Below are positions 17,090-25,883 of a stretch of DNA of 64,000 nucleotides, in pieces. The notes under the pieces were generated by a model. That model saw only the letters and a list, made by a program, of their open reading frames with translations. It was not told the origin of the DNA and made no database searches. Each line of letters opens with the position of its first letter. Positions within the stretch are counted from its first letter, which is position 1. This DNA is from Caballeronia sp. dw_19 (GTDB lineage: Bacteria; Pseudomonadota; Gammaproteobacteria; Burkholderiales; Burkholderiaceae): the NCBI RefSeq assembly GCF_018449515.1, contig NZ_JAAVUQ010000017.1, positions 107,255-171,254 of the forward strand, written 5' to 3'. Position numbers and translations under genes: made by a program.

Positions 17090-17140
17090 TCTTAGCTTCA
17101 TGGATCGACCCCGATTCACCAAAACAAACCGGAGGAAGCC

Positions 17141-17242
17141 ATGACGCTGATTGCCCGCCAGGCCACGCAATTCACTGCGACTTTTCGCGAAGCCAAAGGC
17201 GTTCTGGTGGACGTGCTAGCCAGTTTCGCTCGCACTTGCTGA
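17141..17242 (+). CDS. Candidate 33-residue ORF upstream of katA
   Basis: An ATG preceded by an excellent Shine-Dalgarno sequence (GGAGG, six bases before the ATG) opens a 33-codon frame (MTLIARQATQFTATFREAKG, then 13 more residues ending in Cys). It ends 48 bases before katA and lies just after the putative OxyR-site cluster, so it would be the first reading frame of the katA transcript. It could be a small stress protein, a regulatory leader or chance. No similarity is recognised. Confidence 0.45.
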   Translation: MTLIARQATQFTATFREAKGVLVDVLASFARTC

Positions 17243-17290
17243 ACTCCCCGACATAACGTTTCGTCCCAGACAAATTTCACGGAGCAATCG

Positions 17291-18775
17291 ATGACCAATC
17301 GCATCCTCACCAGTGCAGCAGGCGCGCCAGTCGGCGATAACCAGAACTCGATGACCGCTGGTCCGCGCGGTCCGATCGCGCTGCAGGATTTCTGGCTGCT
17401 TGAGAAGCTCGCGCATTTCGACCGCGAAGTGATTCCTGAGCGCCGTGTGCACGCCAAGGGGTCGGGCGCGTTCGGCACGCTCAAGGTCACGCACGACATT
17501 TCCCGCTTCACGAAAGCCAAGGTGTTCGCGGAAGTCGGCAAGCAAACGCCGTTGTTCATGCGCTTTTCGACGGTTGCCGGCGAACGCGGCGCGGCTGACG
17601 CCGAGCGCGACGTGCGTGGTTTCTCGATCAAGTTCTACACGGAAGAAGGTAACTGGGACGTCGTTGGAAACAACACGCCAGTGTTTTTCATCCGCGATCC
17701 GCTGAAATTCCCTGACTTCATCCATACGCAAAAGCGTGACCCGTACACCAATATGCGCAGCAACGTGGCGGCGTGGGACTTTTGGTCGCGGCATCCGGAG
17801 TCGTTGCATCAGGTCACCATCCTGATGAGCGATCGTGGGATTCCGAAGAGCTACAGGCAGATGCATGGTTTCGGCTCACACACTTATTCGTTTATCAACG
17901 CGAACAACGAGCGCTTCTATGTGAAGTTCCACTTCAAGTCGCAGCAGCCGCTCGAGAATTTCACCGATGCCGAAGCCTCAGCGGTAGTGGGTAGCGACCG
18001 GGAAAGCGCGCAGCGCGATCTGGTCGACAACATCGATCAAGGCAATTTCCCGAAGTGGAATTTCCGCATTCAGGTGATGACGGAAGCTGAAGCGGCAACG
18101 TACCGCATGAATCCGTTCGATATCACGAAGGTCTGGCCGCACAAGGATTTCCCGCTGATCGACGTCGGCACGATCGAGTTGAATCGCAATGCGGGCAATT
18201 ATTTTGCGGACGTCGAACAAGCGGCGTTTTCGCCGGCGAACGTGGTGCCGGGTATTGGCTTCTCGCCGGACCGCTTGTTGCAAGGGCGTTTGTTCTCGTA
18301 CGGCGATGCGCATCGGTATCGGCTTGGCATCAATCACCATCAGATTCCGGTGAATGCGCCGAAGGCCGCTGTGCAGAATTCGTTTCATCGCGATGGCGCC
18401 ATGCGTACCGACGGCAACAGCGGCGGCCGCGTGAACTACGAGCCGAACCGCTTCGGCGACTTCGCGCAGGACCCGAGCGTGAACGAGCCGGCGTTGGCGG
18501 CGGGCGCCGTGGAACGCTACGACCATCGTGAAGACACGGATTACTACAGCCAGCCAGGCGCGTTGTTCCGTCTCTTCGACGACGCGCAAAAGCAGCGCTT
18601 CTTCGGCAACATCGCACGGCACATTTTCGGCGTGCCGAACGAGATCGTCGCGGTGCAGGTCGAGCACTTCCGGCGTGCCGATCCGGCCTGTGCGGCGGGT
18701 GTTGTCGCGGCGCTGGCGGCGTTGGGCCAGAAGGTTGAAACGGTCGACGCGGACGCCGAAGCCGCAGTGAAGTAA
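17291..18775 (+). CDS. katA: Monofunctional haem catalase KatA
   Basis: This 494-residue enzyme is a clade 3-size catalase that converts hydrogen peroxide to water and oxygen. The distal His54 (VHAKGSGAFG), catalytic Asn127 (VVGNNTPVFFIRDP) and proximal haem-ligand Tyr337 (RLFSYGDAHRYRLG) are all present. It has no signal peptide, so it is cytoplasmic. It lies downstream of oxyR on the same strand and upstream of a small membrane protein and dps, which makes a peroxide-defence cluster. A hairpin follows at 18783-18809. Confidence 0.96.
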   Translation: MTNRILTSAAGAPVGDNQNSMTAGPRGPIALQDFWLLEKLAHFDREVIPERRVHAKGSGAFGTLKVTHDISRFTKAKVFAEVGKQTPLFMRFSTVAGERGAADAERDVRGFSIKFYTEEGNWDVVGNNTPVFFIRDPLKFPDFIHTQKRDPYTNMRSNVAAWDFWSRHPESLHQVTILMSDRGIPKSYRQMHGFGSHTYSFINANNERFYVKFHFKSQQPLENFTDAEASAVVGSDRESAQRDLVDNIDQGNFPKWNFRIQVMTEAEAATYRMNPFDITKVWPHKDFPLIDVGTIELNRNAGNYFADVEQAAFSPANVVPGIGFSPDRLLQGRLFSYGDAHRYRLGINHHQIPVNAPKAAVQNSFHRDGAMRTDGNSGGRVNYEPNRFGDFAQDPSVNEPALAAGAVERYDHREDTDYYSQPGALFRLFDDAQKQRFFGNIARHIFGVPNEIVAVQVEHFRRADPACAAGVVAALAALGQKVETVDADAEAAVK

Positions 18776-18782
18776 GCAGGGC

Positions 18783-18809
18783 GGGACGCGCTTCCAGAAT
18801 ATGCGTCCC
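18783..18809 (+). terminator. Hairpin after katA, possible terminator
   Basis: GGGACGC and GCGTCCC form a 7-bp stem with a 13-base loop right after the katA stop. There is no real T run, so termination may be weak or this may stabilise the mRNA 3' end. Confidence 0.35.
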
Positions 18810-18846
18810 ACTCTGATTTGACATGCTGAACTCAAGGAGAACGACG

Positions 18847-19017
18847 ATGACACAAGCGATCATGACACTCGAACGGGCGGTGAGCGGTATCGAGGCGAAG
18901 AGTCTCAATGCGTCGCGCGGCGTACGGCTCGCGATCGGTTTTGGCATCGTTGCGGCGAGTTACGCGGCGGTGATTATCGAAGGATTGCATGGCGTTGGTT
19001 TCGCCGGATTGTCCTGA
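18847..19017 (+). CDS. Small single-pass membrane protein between katA and dps
   Basis: The 56-residue frame has a strong ribosome site (AAGGAG) seven bases before ATG at 18847. Residues 25-48 are hydrophobic (GVRLAIGFGIVAASYAAVII), enough for one membrane helix, and the first 24 residues are polar. An upstream start in frame lacks a ribosome site. I do not recognise the family. Its position between a catalase and dps, downstream of oxyR, suggests membrane-linked stress protection, but that is inference from context only. Confidence 0.68.
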   Translation: MTQAIMTLERAVSGIEAKSLNASRGVRLAIGFGIVAASYAAVIIEGLHGVGFAGLS

Positions 19018-19172
19018 AGACGCGTCGTATTGACGCGCCCGATACCCCTTGTGGCCCGCCTCCATGGCGGGTCGCAGCGCGCTTCTAAGATAAACTGACG
19101 AACGCTCGGCGGCCACGGAGCAGCTTCACCCGGGCTCGCCCGCACCGTTCGTATCACTCTCACGGAGTCACT

Positions 19173-19664
19173 ATGGCGAAGAAAATCGCATCACCGGCTG
19201 TGAATATCGGTATCAGCGACAAAGATCGCAAGAAGATCGCCGATGGCTTGTCGCATCTATTGGCCGATACCTACACGCTGTATCTGAAGACCCATAATTT
19301 TCACTGGAACGTCACGGGGCCGATGTTCAATACGCTCCACCTGATGTTCGAGGGGCAATACACGGAACTGGCGCTGGCGGTGGACTCCATCGCTGAACGC
19401 ATTCGCGCGCTGGGAGTGTACGCGCCGGGTAGCTATCGCGAATTCGCGAAGCTGTCGTCCATTCCCGAAGCCGATGGCATTCCGGCAGCCGAAGAGATGA
19501 TTCGCCAATTGGTGGAAGGTCAGGAAGCGGTCGTGCGCACCGCGCGTGCGATTTTCCCGCTGACCGATAGCGCCAACGACGAACCCACCGCCGATCTGTT
19601 GACTCAGCGCATGCAGATTCACGAGAAGACTGCGTGGATGTTGCGCGCGATGCTGGGGCAGTAA
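19173..19664 (+). CDS. dps: Dps family DNA-protecting ferritin-like protein
   Basis: This 163-residue protein carries the Dps ferroxidase signature (HNFHWNVTGPMFNTLHLMFE, then the D-S-I-A-E-R helix). Dps assembles into a dodecamer that oxidises ferrous iron with hydrogen peroxide and coats DNA in stress. Length and all inter-subunit iron ligands look normal. Placement after oxyR and katA fits peroxide control. A terminator follows at 19723-19754. Confidence 0.95.
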   Translation: MAKKIASPAVNIGISDKDRKKIADGLSHLLADTYTLYLKTHNFHWNVTGPMFNTLHLMFEGQYTELALAVDSIAERIRALGVYAPGSYREFAKLSSIPEADGIPAAEEMIRQLVEGQEAVVRTARAIFPLTDSANDEPTADLLTQRMQIHEKTAWMLRAMLGQ

Positions 19665-20047
19665 GGGTTTGAGTAGATCGTCACGGATTAAGCGTGGCGG
19701 ATGTAATGGATGTAATGGAAGAAGCCTCGCGTTCAGTAGAAAGCGGGGCTTTTTGGGTTTTTGGGGTTTCTCGTCAATGCGCGGGCTGTAGATCATCCTA
19801 CGGGTTGAGCATCGCTCAGTCCGCGAGAACCGGCGCGAAGCCAGGACCGCTGAGTCGACGTGTAAAGGTGGTCGAGGTTCCACCCTCTCGAATGGGCGGC
19901 CAAGCAACGGCCCCGGCGGTTTCCGTGTCTGGCTGGCCGCTGTCAACGTCGCAGGTCGGGCCGTTCACGTTGACTACGATGGAAACGAGCAGTGAATCTC
20001 TGCTGCCTTAAAATACCGTCATCGCCATTTGCCGCCGCCCGGTTCCC
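19665..20047. other. Intergenic region dps / ubiA
   Basis: Besides the dps terminator I see no gene, RNA or clear repeat in these 383 bases. The ubiA promoter must lie in the second half but has no obvious consensus. Confidence 0.45.
19723..19754 (+). terminator. Rho-independent terminator after dps
   Basis: AGCCTCGC and GCGGGGCT form an 8-bp stem with one G-T pair, followed by five T residues. Confidence 0.7.
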
Positions 20048-20908
20048 ATGTTCGCTCGCCTCCCGCTCTATCTTCGTCTTGTCCGCATGGACAAGCCTAT
20101 CGGCAGCTTGCTGTTGCTGTGGCCGACGCTCAACGCGTTGTGGATTGCATCGAACGGTCATCCGTCGCCGATCCTCCTGCTGATCTTCGTGCTCGGCACG
20201 CTGCTCATGCGCTCGGCGGGTTGCGCGATCAACGACTACGCCGACCGCGACTTCGATAAACACGTCAAGCGCACCGAAAACCGGCCGATCACGTCCGGCA
20301 AGATTGCTGCATGGGAAGCGGTGGCGTTGGCGGTGGCGTTATCGTTGATCGCGTTCCTGCTGATCCTGCCGCTTAATACGCTGACGAAAGAACTCTCGGT
20401 GTTCGCGCTTTTCGTTGCGGGGAGTTATCCGTTCACCAAGCGGTTTTTCGCGATTCCTCAGGCGTATCTGGGTATCGCGTTCGGCTTTGGCATTCCAATG
20501 GCTTTTGCCGCCATCCAGGACCACGTGCCCGCGCTCGCGTGGATCATGCTGGCGGCGAACGTGTTCTGGTCCGTTGCCTACGACACCGAATACGCAATGG
20601 TCGATCGCGACGATGACATCAAGATCGGCATCCGCACATCGGCGCTGACGTTCGGACGCTTCGATGTCCTTGCGATCATGCTTTGCTATGCCGTAACGCT
20701 CGCGATCTACGTGTGGATCGGCTTGGCGCTGGGGTTCGGCGCGTTGTACTGGGTCGGCTGGACAGCGGCGGTGGCGTGCGCGATCTATCACTACACCCTC
20801 ATCAAGAACCGCGAACGCATGCCGTGCTTCGCCGCGTTCAAACATAACAACTGGCTTGGCGGCGTTCTGTTCGCCGGGATTGCGGCGCATTACGCGTTCA
20901 TGCGGTAA
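20048..20908 (+). CDS. ubiA: 4-hydroxybenzoate polyprenyltransferase
   Basis: This 286-residue membrane enzyme attaches the isoprenoid tail to 4-hydroxybenzoate in ubiquinone synthesis. Both Asp-rich, Mg-diphosphate binding motifs are present: NDYADRDFD at residues 62-70 and DTEYAMVDRDDD at 179-190. Eight to nine hydrophobic helices follow the UbiA pattern. The gene stands alone here, with terminators or gaps on both sides. Confidence 0.96.
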   Translation: MFARLPLYLRLVRMDKPIGSLLLLWPTLNALWIASNGHPSPILLLIFVLGTLLMRSAGCAINDYADRDFDKHVKRTENRPITSGKIAAWEAVALAVALSLIAFLLILPLNTLTKELSVFALFVAGSYPFTKRFFAIPQAYLGIAFGFGIPMAFAAIQDHVPALAWIMLAANVFWSVAYDTEYAMVDRDDDIKIGIRTSALTFGRFDVLAIMLCYAVTLAIYVWIGLALGFGALYWVGWTAAVACAIYHYTLIKNRERMPCFAAFKHNNWLGGVLFAGIAAHYAFMR

Positions 20909-21248
20909 GGCCTCGCATCTTCTTCACGCCGAACTCGCTCGTATTTTCCACCGGGCGTTCTACGGCACCTATTCGCTGAGTTCGCTTCGTCGGCGTGACA
21001 ACCGTTTGCTTGCGCAGCGCTGGCGTATCGATCTGCTTGCGCACTGGCTTGCTTGCATCGATCTCATTCACGTTCGGTTGTATTTGGGATTTATCCGATA
21101 TTTCGACGTGTCACTGCGCCTCAGAATCGTTTCGCAAATCGAAACGTTAAACGATATTAAAACGAAAATCGATTTTGTGGAGCGCGAGCCGCGCCGTTTG
21201 TCGGGCGCGGCCGCGTTAATTGTCAGCGCACAGAGGTAATAAAAAAAC
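20909..21248. other. Intergenic region upstream of the Ig-like protein gene
   Basis: These 340 bases become AT-richer toward the gene. CGTTTCG-CAAAT-CGAAACG at 21128-21146 is a perfect 7-bp inverted repeat about 100 bases before the start codon and could be an operator. A frame through the region has poor coding character and I do not call it. Confidence 0.4.
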
Positions 21249-22883
21249 ATGTCGCAAGTCCCCAACAGCAATCAAACCCTCGTCAACGCAATCAGCGACC
21301 CGATCACGCTGCCGCCGGCGCCTTATAACCTCGGCCTGGCCGAGCACACGCCCGATGGCATCGAGAATTTCGTTTCCGGCGAAACGACGAGCGACGCGAC
21401 CCCTGTTCTCGCGTTCATCTCGATCGTGGGCGACACCTACTCGCTCTACGACAATGGCGTGCTAGTCGGCACGCAAGTCCCCACCGGGATTAATACGGGC
21501 TGGGCCTTGCCGACGCTGTCGGATGGCGTGCATAACCTGACCCTGACGTACGTCACCCCCGACGGGGTCACGAGCGCGCCATTGAACGTCAGTTTCACCG
21601 TCGATACGTCGGTGCCCGCAGCACCCGTCATCACGAGCGTGGTCGATACAGCCGGTCCGCTCGCTGGCAACGTGGCGCCGGGCGGCCTTTCGACCGATGG
21701 CCAACCTGCTATCAACGGTACCGGCCATAAGGGCGACACGATCAGCGTCTACGACAATACGACGCTGCTCGGCACGACAACCGTCGGTCAAGACGGACAG
21801 TGGCACTTTCAGCCGGCAGCGCCGTTGTCGAACGGCGCCCACAACTTGAACGCGACTGAAACGGGTCTTACGGGGACGAGCGTAGCTTCGGCTAGCTATC
21901 CGTTGAGCGTTACCTACATCATGATCACCGGGGTTCATGACGCGAATAACCAGCCTGTTTCCGACGGCGGCACGGCAAACGGTGCATTGACCATTACCGG
22001 TTGGATTTCCGATCCAAGCATCGCGGCCAATGGAGTTACCCTCGACGTTAAAGGCGGAAGTCTGAGTCAATGGAACCGAATGGTGGACCTTCCGCTTGTC
22101 GTCACCGGCAACACGTTCACCGTCACTCTGTCGAAGGACACGTTCACGGGCCTTCAAAACCCGAGTTATCTCGGCAGCGGGACCTTCTCGTTTGGGGTCG
22201 AAGCGTCTGGAAGCATGGGTCATGTCATGACAATGACGGATCCCAGACTGACCTACACTGTCACCGACAATTTCGACGCCACGGCCCAAAGCGTCGCTGC
22301 GACGCACGTCGATACCTCGCTGGCGGTGAATGACACCGCGGTGCTCGCCGCTCAGTCGCCCGCTGCCCTTCATGCTGTTGTTGGGGACCACGACACATTC
22401 AAGGGGGGTGCGGAGAACACCACGGTTGACCTGAATGCAGATCCCGCATCCTATTTCACCCAAGCCGCAGCGCATATCCAGGGGGGCGCCGGTGGTATCG
22501 ACACGCTTCATCTGACTGGCGATCATCAGGTTCTGGAGCTCACGTCGCTAACCGGTCACACGGCGGCGGCGAAGGTTTCCGGCATTGAAGCGATCGATCT
22601 TGGCGGTGCACACAACGCACTCAAACTGTCGCTGGTCGATGTCCTCAACCTTGGAGAGACGGATCTGTTCCAGAAGGACGGCAAGCAGCAAATGTTGGTC
22701 AGCGGTTCGAACGGCGACTCGGTCGATTTGTCGAATTCCCACGTTGCGGGCGTGACCGATGGTCTTTGGCAGCAGGAAGGAACGACACAAGTAAGTGGCG
22801 TGACTTACAACATATACGAGCACTCAGGCGCTCATGTGGAGCTGCTGGTCCAGCAAAGCGTGCAAGTTTCGTTGCACGCCTGA
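21249..22883 (+). CDS. Ig-like domain surface or secreted protein with RTX-like C-terminal region
   Basis: This 544-residue acidic, Gly/Thr/Asp-rich protein has no signal peptide. Residues about 50-118 and 125-220 look like bacterial Ig-like repeats (GDTYSLYDNGVLVGTQ and GDTISVYDNTTLLGTT align). A third beta-rich unit covers about 225-340. Residues about 375-540 (GDHDTFKGGAENTTVDLN, GGAGGIDTLHLTGDH, VSGIEAIDLGG) match the C-terminal part of large adhesins exported by type I secretion. I infer an adhesin-like protein exported without an N-terminal signal. No ABC exporter gene lies nearby. Confidence 0.72.
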   Translation: MSQVPNSNQTLVNAISDPITLPPAPYNLGLAEHTPDGIENFVSGETTSDATPVLAFISIVGDTYSLYDNGVLVGTQVPTGINTGWALPTLSDGVHNLTLTYVTPDGVTSAPLNVSFTVDTSVPAAPVITSVVDTAGPLAGNVAPGGLSTDGQPAINGTGHKGDTISVYDNTTLLGTTTVGQDGQWHFQPAAPLSNGAHNLNATETGLTGTSVASASYPLSVTYIMITGVHDANNQPVSDGGTANGALTITGWISDPSIAANGVTLDVKGGSLSQWNRMVDLPLVVTGNTFTVTLSKDTFTGLQNPSYLGSGTFSFGVEASGSMGHVMTMTDPRLTYTVTDNFDATAQSVAATHVDTSLAVNDTAVLAAQSPAALHAVVGDHDTFKGGAENTTVDLNADPASYFTQAAAHIQGGAGGIDTLHLTGDHQVLELTSLTGHTAAAKVSGIEAIDLGGAHNALKLSLVDVLNLGETDLFQKDGKQQMLVSGSNGDSVDLSNSHVAGVTDGLWQQEGTTQVSGVTYNIYEHSGAHVELLVQQSVQVSLHA

Positions 22884-22945
22884 CGTTAATTCGTAGCGCA
22901 AGGCGAGCCGTTCGCCGCTGATTCGAAGAACGGCTTGCAGGCCGA

Positions 22946-22984
22946 AAAAATGCCGTTGCGGAGCAGTTCCGCAACGGCATTTTT
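22946..22984. terminator. Bidirectional terminator between the Ig-like protein gene and proC
   Basis: A perfect 17-bp stem (AAAAATGCCGTTGCGGA and its complement) with a 5-base loop sits between two convergent genes, with A residues on one side and T residues on the other. It can end transcription from both. Confidence 0.92.
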
Positions 22985-23015
22985 GTTGTGCATCCGACCC
23001 GGAAATGTCAGCTTT

Positions 23016-23828
23016 TCAAGCCTTCCCCAACTCCTCGCCCATTGCCTTCGCCCTTGCATCCGCCGCCAACGCGCCGCGGACGATTGCGTCCTTAACGCCC
23101 TGTGCATCGAAGGAAGCCAAGGCCGCCGCTGTCGTGCCGCCTTTCGATGTCACCCGTTCCCGCAACACGCTCGCCGGTTCACCCGATTGCGCCGCCAATT
23201 GCGCCGCGCCGGTAAACGTAGCCACCGCTAGCGCACGCCCTTGCTCCTCGTCCATGCCAAGTTGGCGCGCCGCTTCCTGCATCGCTTCGATGAAATAGAA
23301 CACGTACGCCGGACCGCTGCCCGAAATGGCGGTGACGGCATCGATCTTCGCTTCGTCGTCGAACCAGACGATTTCACCTACCGCTTCCAGTACCTTCGAT
23401 GCCAGCGTTTTCGCTGCACTATCGACACCCGGCAGCGCAGCCAATCCCGTCACGCCCATGCCGATCAGCGCCGGCGTATTCGGCATGGTGCGCACGATTT
23501 GCGTATAACCGCCGAGCCAGCGCGACAAATCGGCGGCACGAATGCCAGCCGCAATACTGATCACCAGTTGCTTCGATAACACCGGCTGCAGCGCCGTGGC
23601 TACGTCCCTGAGCACTTGCGGTTTGACGGCAAGCAGGATGGCGTCGTAGTCCGCCAGCTTCGAATCGACCGCCGCGCCCGTCGCAATACCGAACTGCTTT
23701 TCAACGCGTTGCCGCGCCTCCTCGCCAGGATCGACGACATACAGATCCGCAGCCGCAACGCCGCGCTTGATCAAACCGCCAATAAGCGCGGATGCCATGT
23801 TGCCGCCACCGATAAACGCAATTTTCAT
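23016..23828 (-). CDS. proC: Pyrroline-5-carboxylate reductase
   Basis: This 270-residue enzyme makes proline from pyrroline-5-carboxylate using NAD(P)H. It starts with the Rossmann motif (MKIAFIGGGNMASALIGGL) and contains the family block VTAISGSGPAYVFYFIEAM. Length is normal. yggS lies immediately upstream on the same strand, the yggS-proC pairing common in proteobacteria. Confidence 0.96.
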   Translation of the reverse strand: MKIAFIGGGNMASALIGGLIKRGVAAADLYVVDPGEEARQRVEKQFGIATGAAVDSKLADYDAILLAVKPQVLRDVATALQPVLSKQLVISIAAGIRAADLSRWLGGYTQIVRTMPNTPALIGMGVTGLAALPGVDSAAKTLASKVLEAVGEIVWFDDEAKIDAVTAISGSGPAYVFYFIEAMQEAARQLGMDEEQGRALAVATFTGAAQLAAQSGEPASVLRERVTSKGGTTAAALASFDAQGVKDAIVRGALAADARAKAMGEELGKA

Positions 23829-23854
23829 GATGAAGTTGACGTGGTCGAGAAGAG

Positions 23855-24559
23855 TTAATGAGAGTAATCACGCGTGCCGAAGATAGCCGTGCCGATACGA
23901 ACAATGGTCGCGCCTTCGAGAACGGCGGCTTCAAGATCCGCTGACATCCCCATGGAAAGCGTGTCGAGTTCAAGGCCGTCCGCGCGCAATGTGTCCATGA
24001 GCTCACGCAGAAGCCGATGCGGCTCGCGTTGTTCATCGAGTGTGCTGGCCGGTTCGGGAATGGACATCAAACCGCGCAACCGTAGATGAGGAAGCGCGGC
24101 AACCGCACGCGCGAGCGCCAGCGTTTCGTCTGGTGTTACACCACTTTTCGACGCCTCTCCGCTCACGTTCACCTGCAGACAGACGTTAAGCGCGGCCATA
24201 TTGTCGCCGCGCTGGTCAGACAAACGCTCGGCAATCTTGAGCCGATCGACCGAATGCACCCAGTCAAAATTCTCGGCGACTACTTTCGTCTTGTTCGATT
24301 GCAACGGTCCGATGAAATGCCACTCGATCTCGCCGCGCAACTCCGCCAGCTCAGCAATTTTCGCGACCGCTTCCTGCACGTAGTTTTCGCCGAACGCACG
24401 CTGTCCTGCGTCGAAAGCCGCGCGAACATCTTCTGCAGGAAAGGTCTTCGATACCGCGAGCAACGTGACCGCTGACGCGTCGCGCGAAGCATCAGCCGCC
24501 GCTTTCGCGATGCGCTGACGGACTTCGTCGAGGTGACGGGCTACATGAGAGGAGGACAT
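23855..24559 (-). CDS. yggS: YggS family pyridoxal phosphate homeostasis protein
   Basis: This 234-residue, single-domain alanine-racemase-fold protein keeps the PLP lysine at residue 38 (LLAVSKTFPAED) and the conserved segments FGENYVQEA, WHFIGPLQSNKTK and LSMGMSADLEAAV. The family buffers free pyridoxal phosphate and influences amino acid and ketoacid pools; it is not an active racemase. It is followed by proC 26 bases later. Confidence 0.93.
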   Translation of the reverse strand: MSSSHVARHLDEVRQRIAKAAADASRDASAVTLLAVSKTFPAEDVRAAFDAGQRAFGENYVQEAVAKIAELAELRGEIEWHFIGPLQSNKTKVVAENFDWVHSVDRLKIAERLSDQRGDNMAALNVCLQVNVSGEASKSGVTPDETLALARAVAALPHLRLRGLMSIPEPASTLDEQREPHRLLRELMDTLRADGLELDTLSMGMSADLEAAVLEGATIVRIGTAIFGTRDYSH

Positions 24560-24640
24560 GGAATCGGACGCCGCAAGGTGAGTAAGCAGAGGTCCGATTA
24601 TACGGATGCGGTGCGCCGAAACAGCCGGCGCCCGCCAGCG

Positions 24641-25867
24641 TTAGCCATACAGCAGATGTTCGACCAGTTGAATCCAGTGCACGACGGGCGTGGACGTGCC
24701 GCTCTGCAAATGCGCGATACAACCCACATTCGCCGACACGATCATCTGCGGCTCGAGCTTTTCGAGCTTGTCCAGTTTCTGGTCGCGCAACGCGTAGGAG
24801 AGCTTCGGCTGCAGCACCGAATACGTTCCGGCCGAGCCGCAGCACAGATGGTTATCGGCGGGAAGATGCACTTCTATGCCCAGCGCCGTCAGCAAGTTCT
24901 CCACGTGGCCGCGAATCTGCTGGCCGTGCTGCAGCGTGCACGGTGGATGAAACGCGACGGTATGCACGGCGCGACGCCTGACCATGGCCGTCAGTTCGTC
25001 TTCGTACTGCGGCAGGATTTCCGCGAGGTCGCGCGTCAGCTCCACAATCCGCGCCGCCTTCTCCGCGTAGACCGGATCATTGCGCAGCAAATGCGCGTAT
25101 TCCTTGACCGTCGCGCCGCAACCGGACGCGTTCATCACGATCGCCTCCACGCCGTTTTCCACATACGGCCACCACGCGTCGATATTGTTGCGCACGTCGT
25201 CCAGCGCTTCATCGTTATAGCCGAGATGCAGGCGGATCGCGCCACAGCAACCGGCGTCCGGCGCGCTCAGGATCTGAATGCCCAACGCATCGAACACCCG
25301 TGCAGTTGCTATGTTGACGTTCGGCATCATGGCGGGCTGGACGCAGCCGGCGAGCATCAGCATCTTGCGCGCATGCGTGCCGGTCGGCGGTTCGAGCGGC
25401 CGTTGCGCAACCGGAATCTTGGTCCGCAAGGCTTTGGGCAACAGCGGCCGGAATTGCTGGCCGAGTTTCATCGCGGGCGTGAAAAGCTTGCTGTTCGGCA
25501 GGAAGTTGGCGAGCAGTTTGCGTTGGACGCGCTGGCCAAACGGCCGCTCCACTTTTTCTTCCACCACCTTCCGGCCAATCTCCACCAGCCGTCCATATTG
25601 CACGCCCGATGGGCACGTGGTCTCGCAATTGCGGCACGTGAGGCAGCGGTCCAGATGCAGTTGCGTGCTGCGTGTCACGGGCGCGCCTTCCAGCATCTGC
25701 TTGATCAGATAGATTCGGCCACGCGGGCCGTCGAGTTCATCGCCCAGTATCTGGTAGGTCGGGCACGTCGCCGTGCAGAATCCGCAATGCACGCACTTGC
25801 GCAGGATAGCCTCGGCTTCTTCGCCATCGGCGGTATCGCGCATGAAGTCGGCGAGGTTGGTTTGCAT
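24641..25867 (-). CDS. glcF: Glycolate oxidase iron-sulfur subunit GlcF
   Basis: This 408-residue protein has two 4Fe-4S motifs, CVHCGFCTATCP (Cys25-35) and CLTCRNCETTCP (Cys75-85), then two CCG-type domains (GCCGAIRLHLGYND, LCCGSAGTY). It passes electrons from GlcD/GlcE to the respiratory chain during glycolate oxidation to glyoxylate. It follows glcE by 16 bases; glcE and glcD lie upstream on the same strand. Confidence 0.95.
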   Translation of the reverse strand: MQTNLADFMRDTADGEEAEAILRKCVHCGFCTATCPTYQILGDELDGPRGRIYLIKQMLEGAPVTRSTQLHLDRCLTCRNCETTCPSGVQYGRLVEIGRKVVEEKVERPFGQRVQRKLLANFLPNSKLFTPAMKLGQQFRPLLPKALRTKIPVAQRPLEPPTGTHARKMLMLAGCVQPAMMPNVNIATARVFDALGIQILSAPDAGCCGAIRLHLGYNDEALDDVRNNIDAWWPYVENGVEAIVMNASGCGATVKEYAHLLRNDPVYAEKAARIVELTRDLAEILPQYEDELTAMVRRRAVHTVAFHPPCTLQHGQQIRGHVENLLTALGIEVHLPADNHLCCGSAGTYSVLQPKLSYALRDQKLDKLEKLEPQMIVSANVGCIAHLQSGTSTPVVHWIQLVEHLLYG

Positions 25868-25883
25868 TGCGTGTGTCTTCAGT

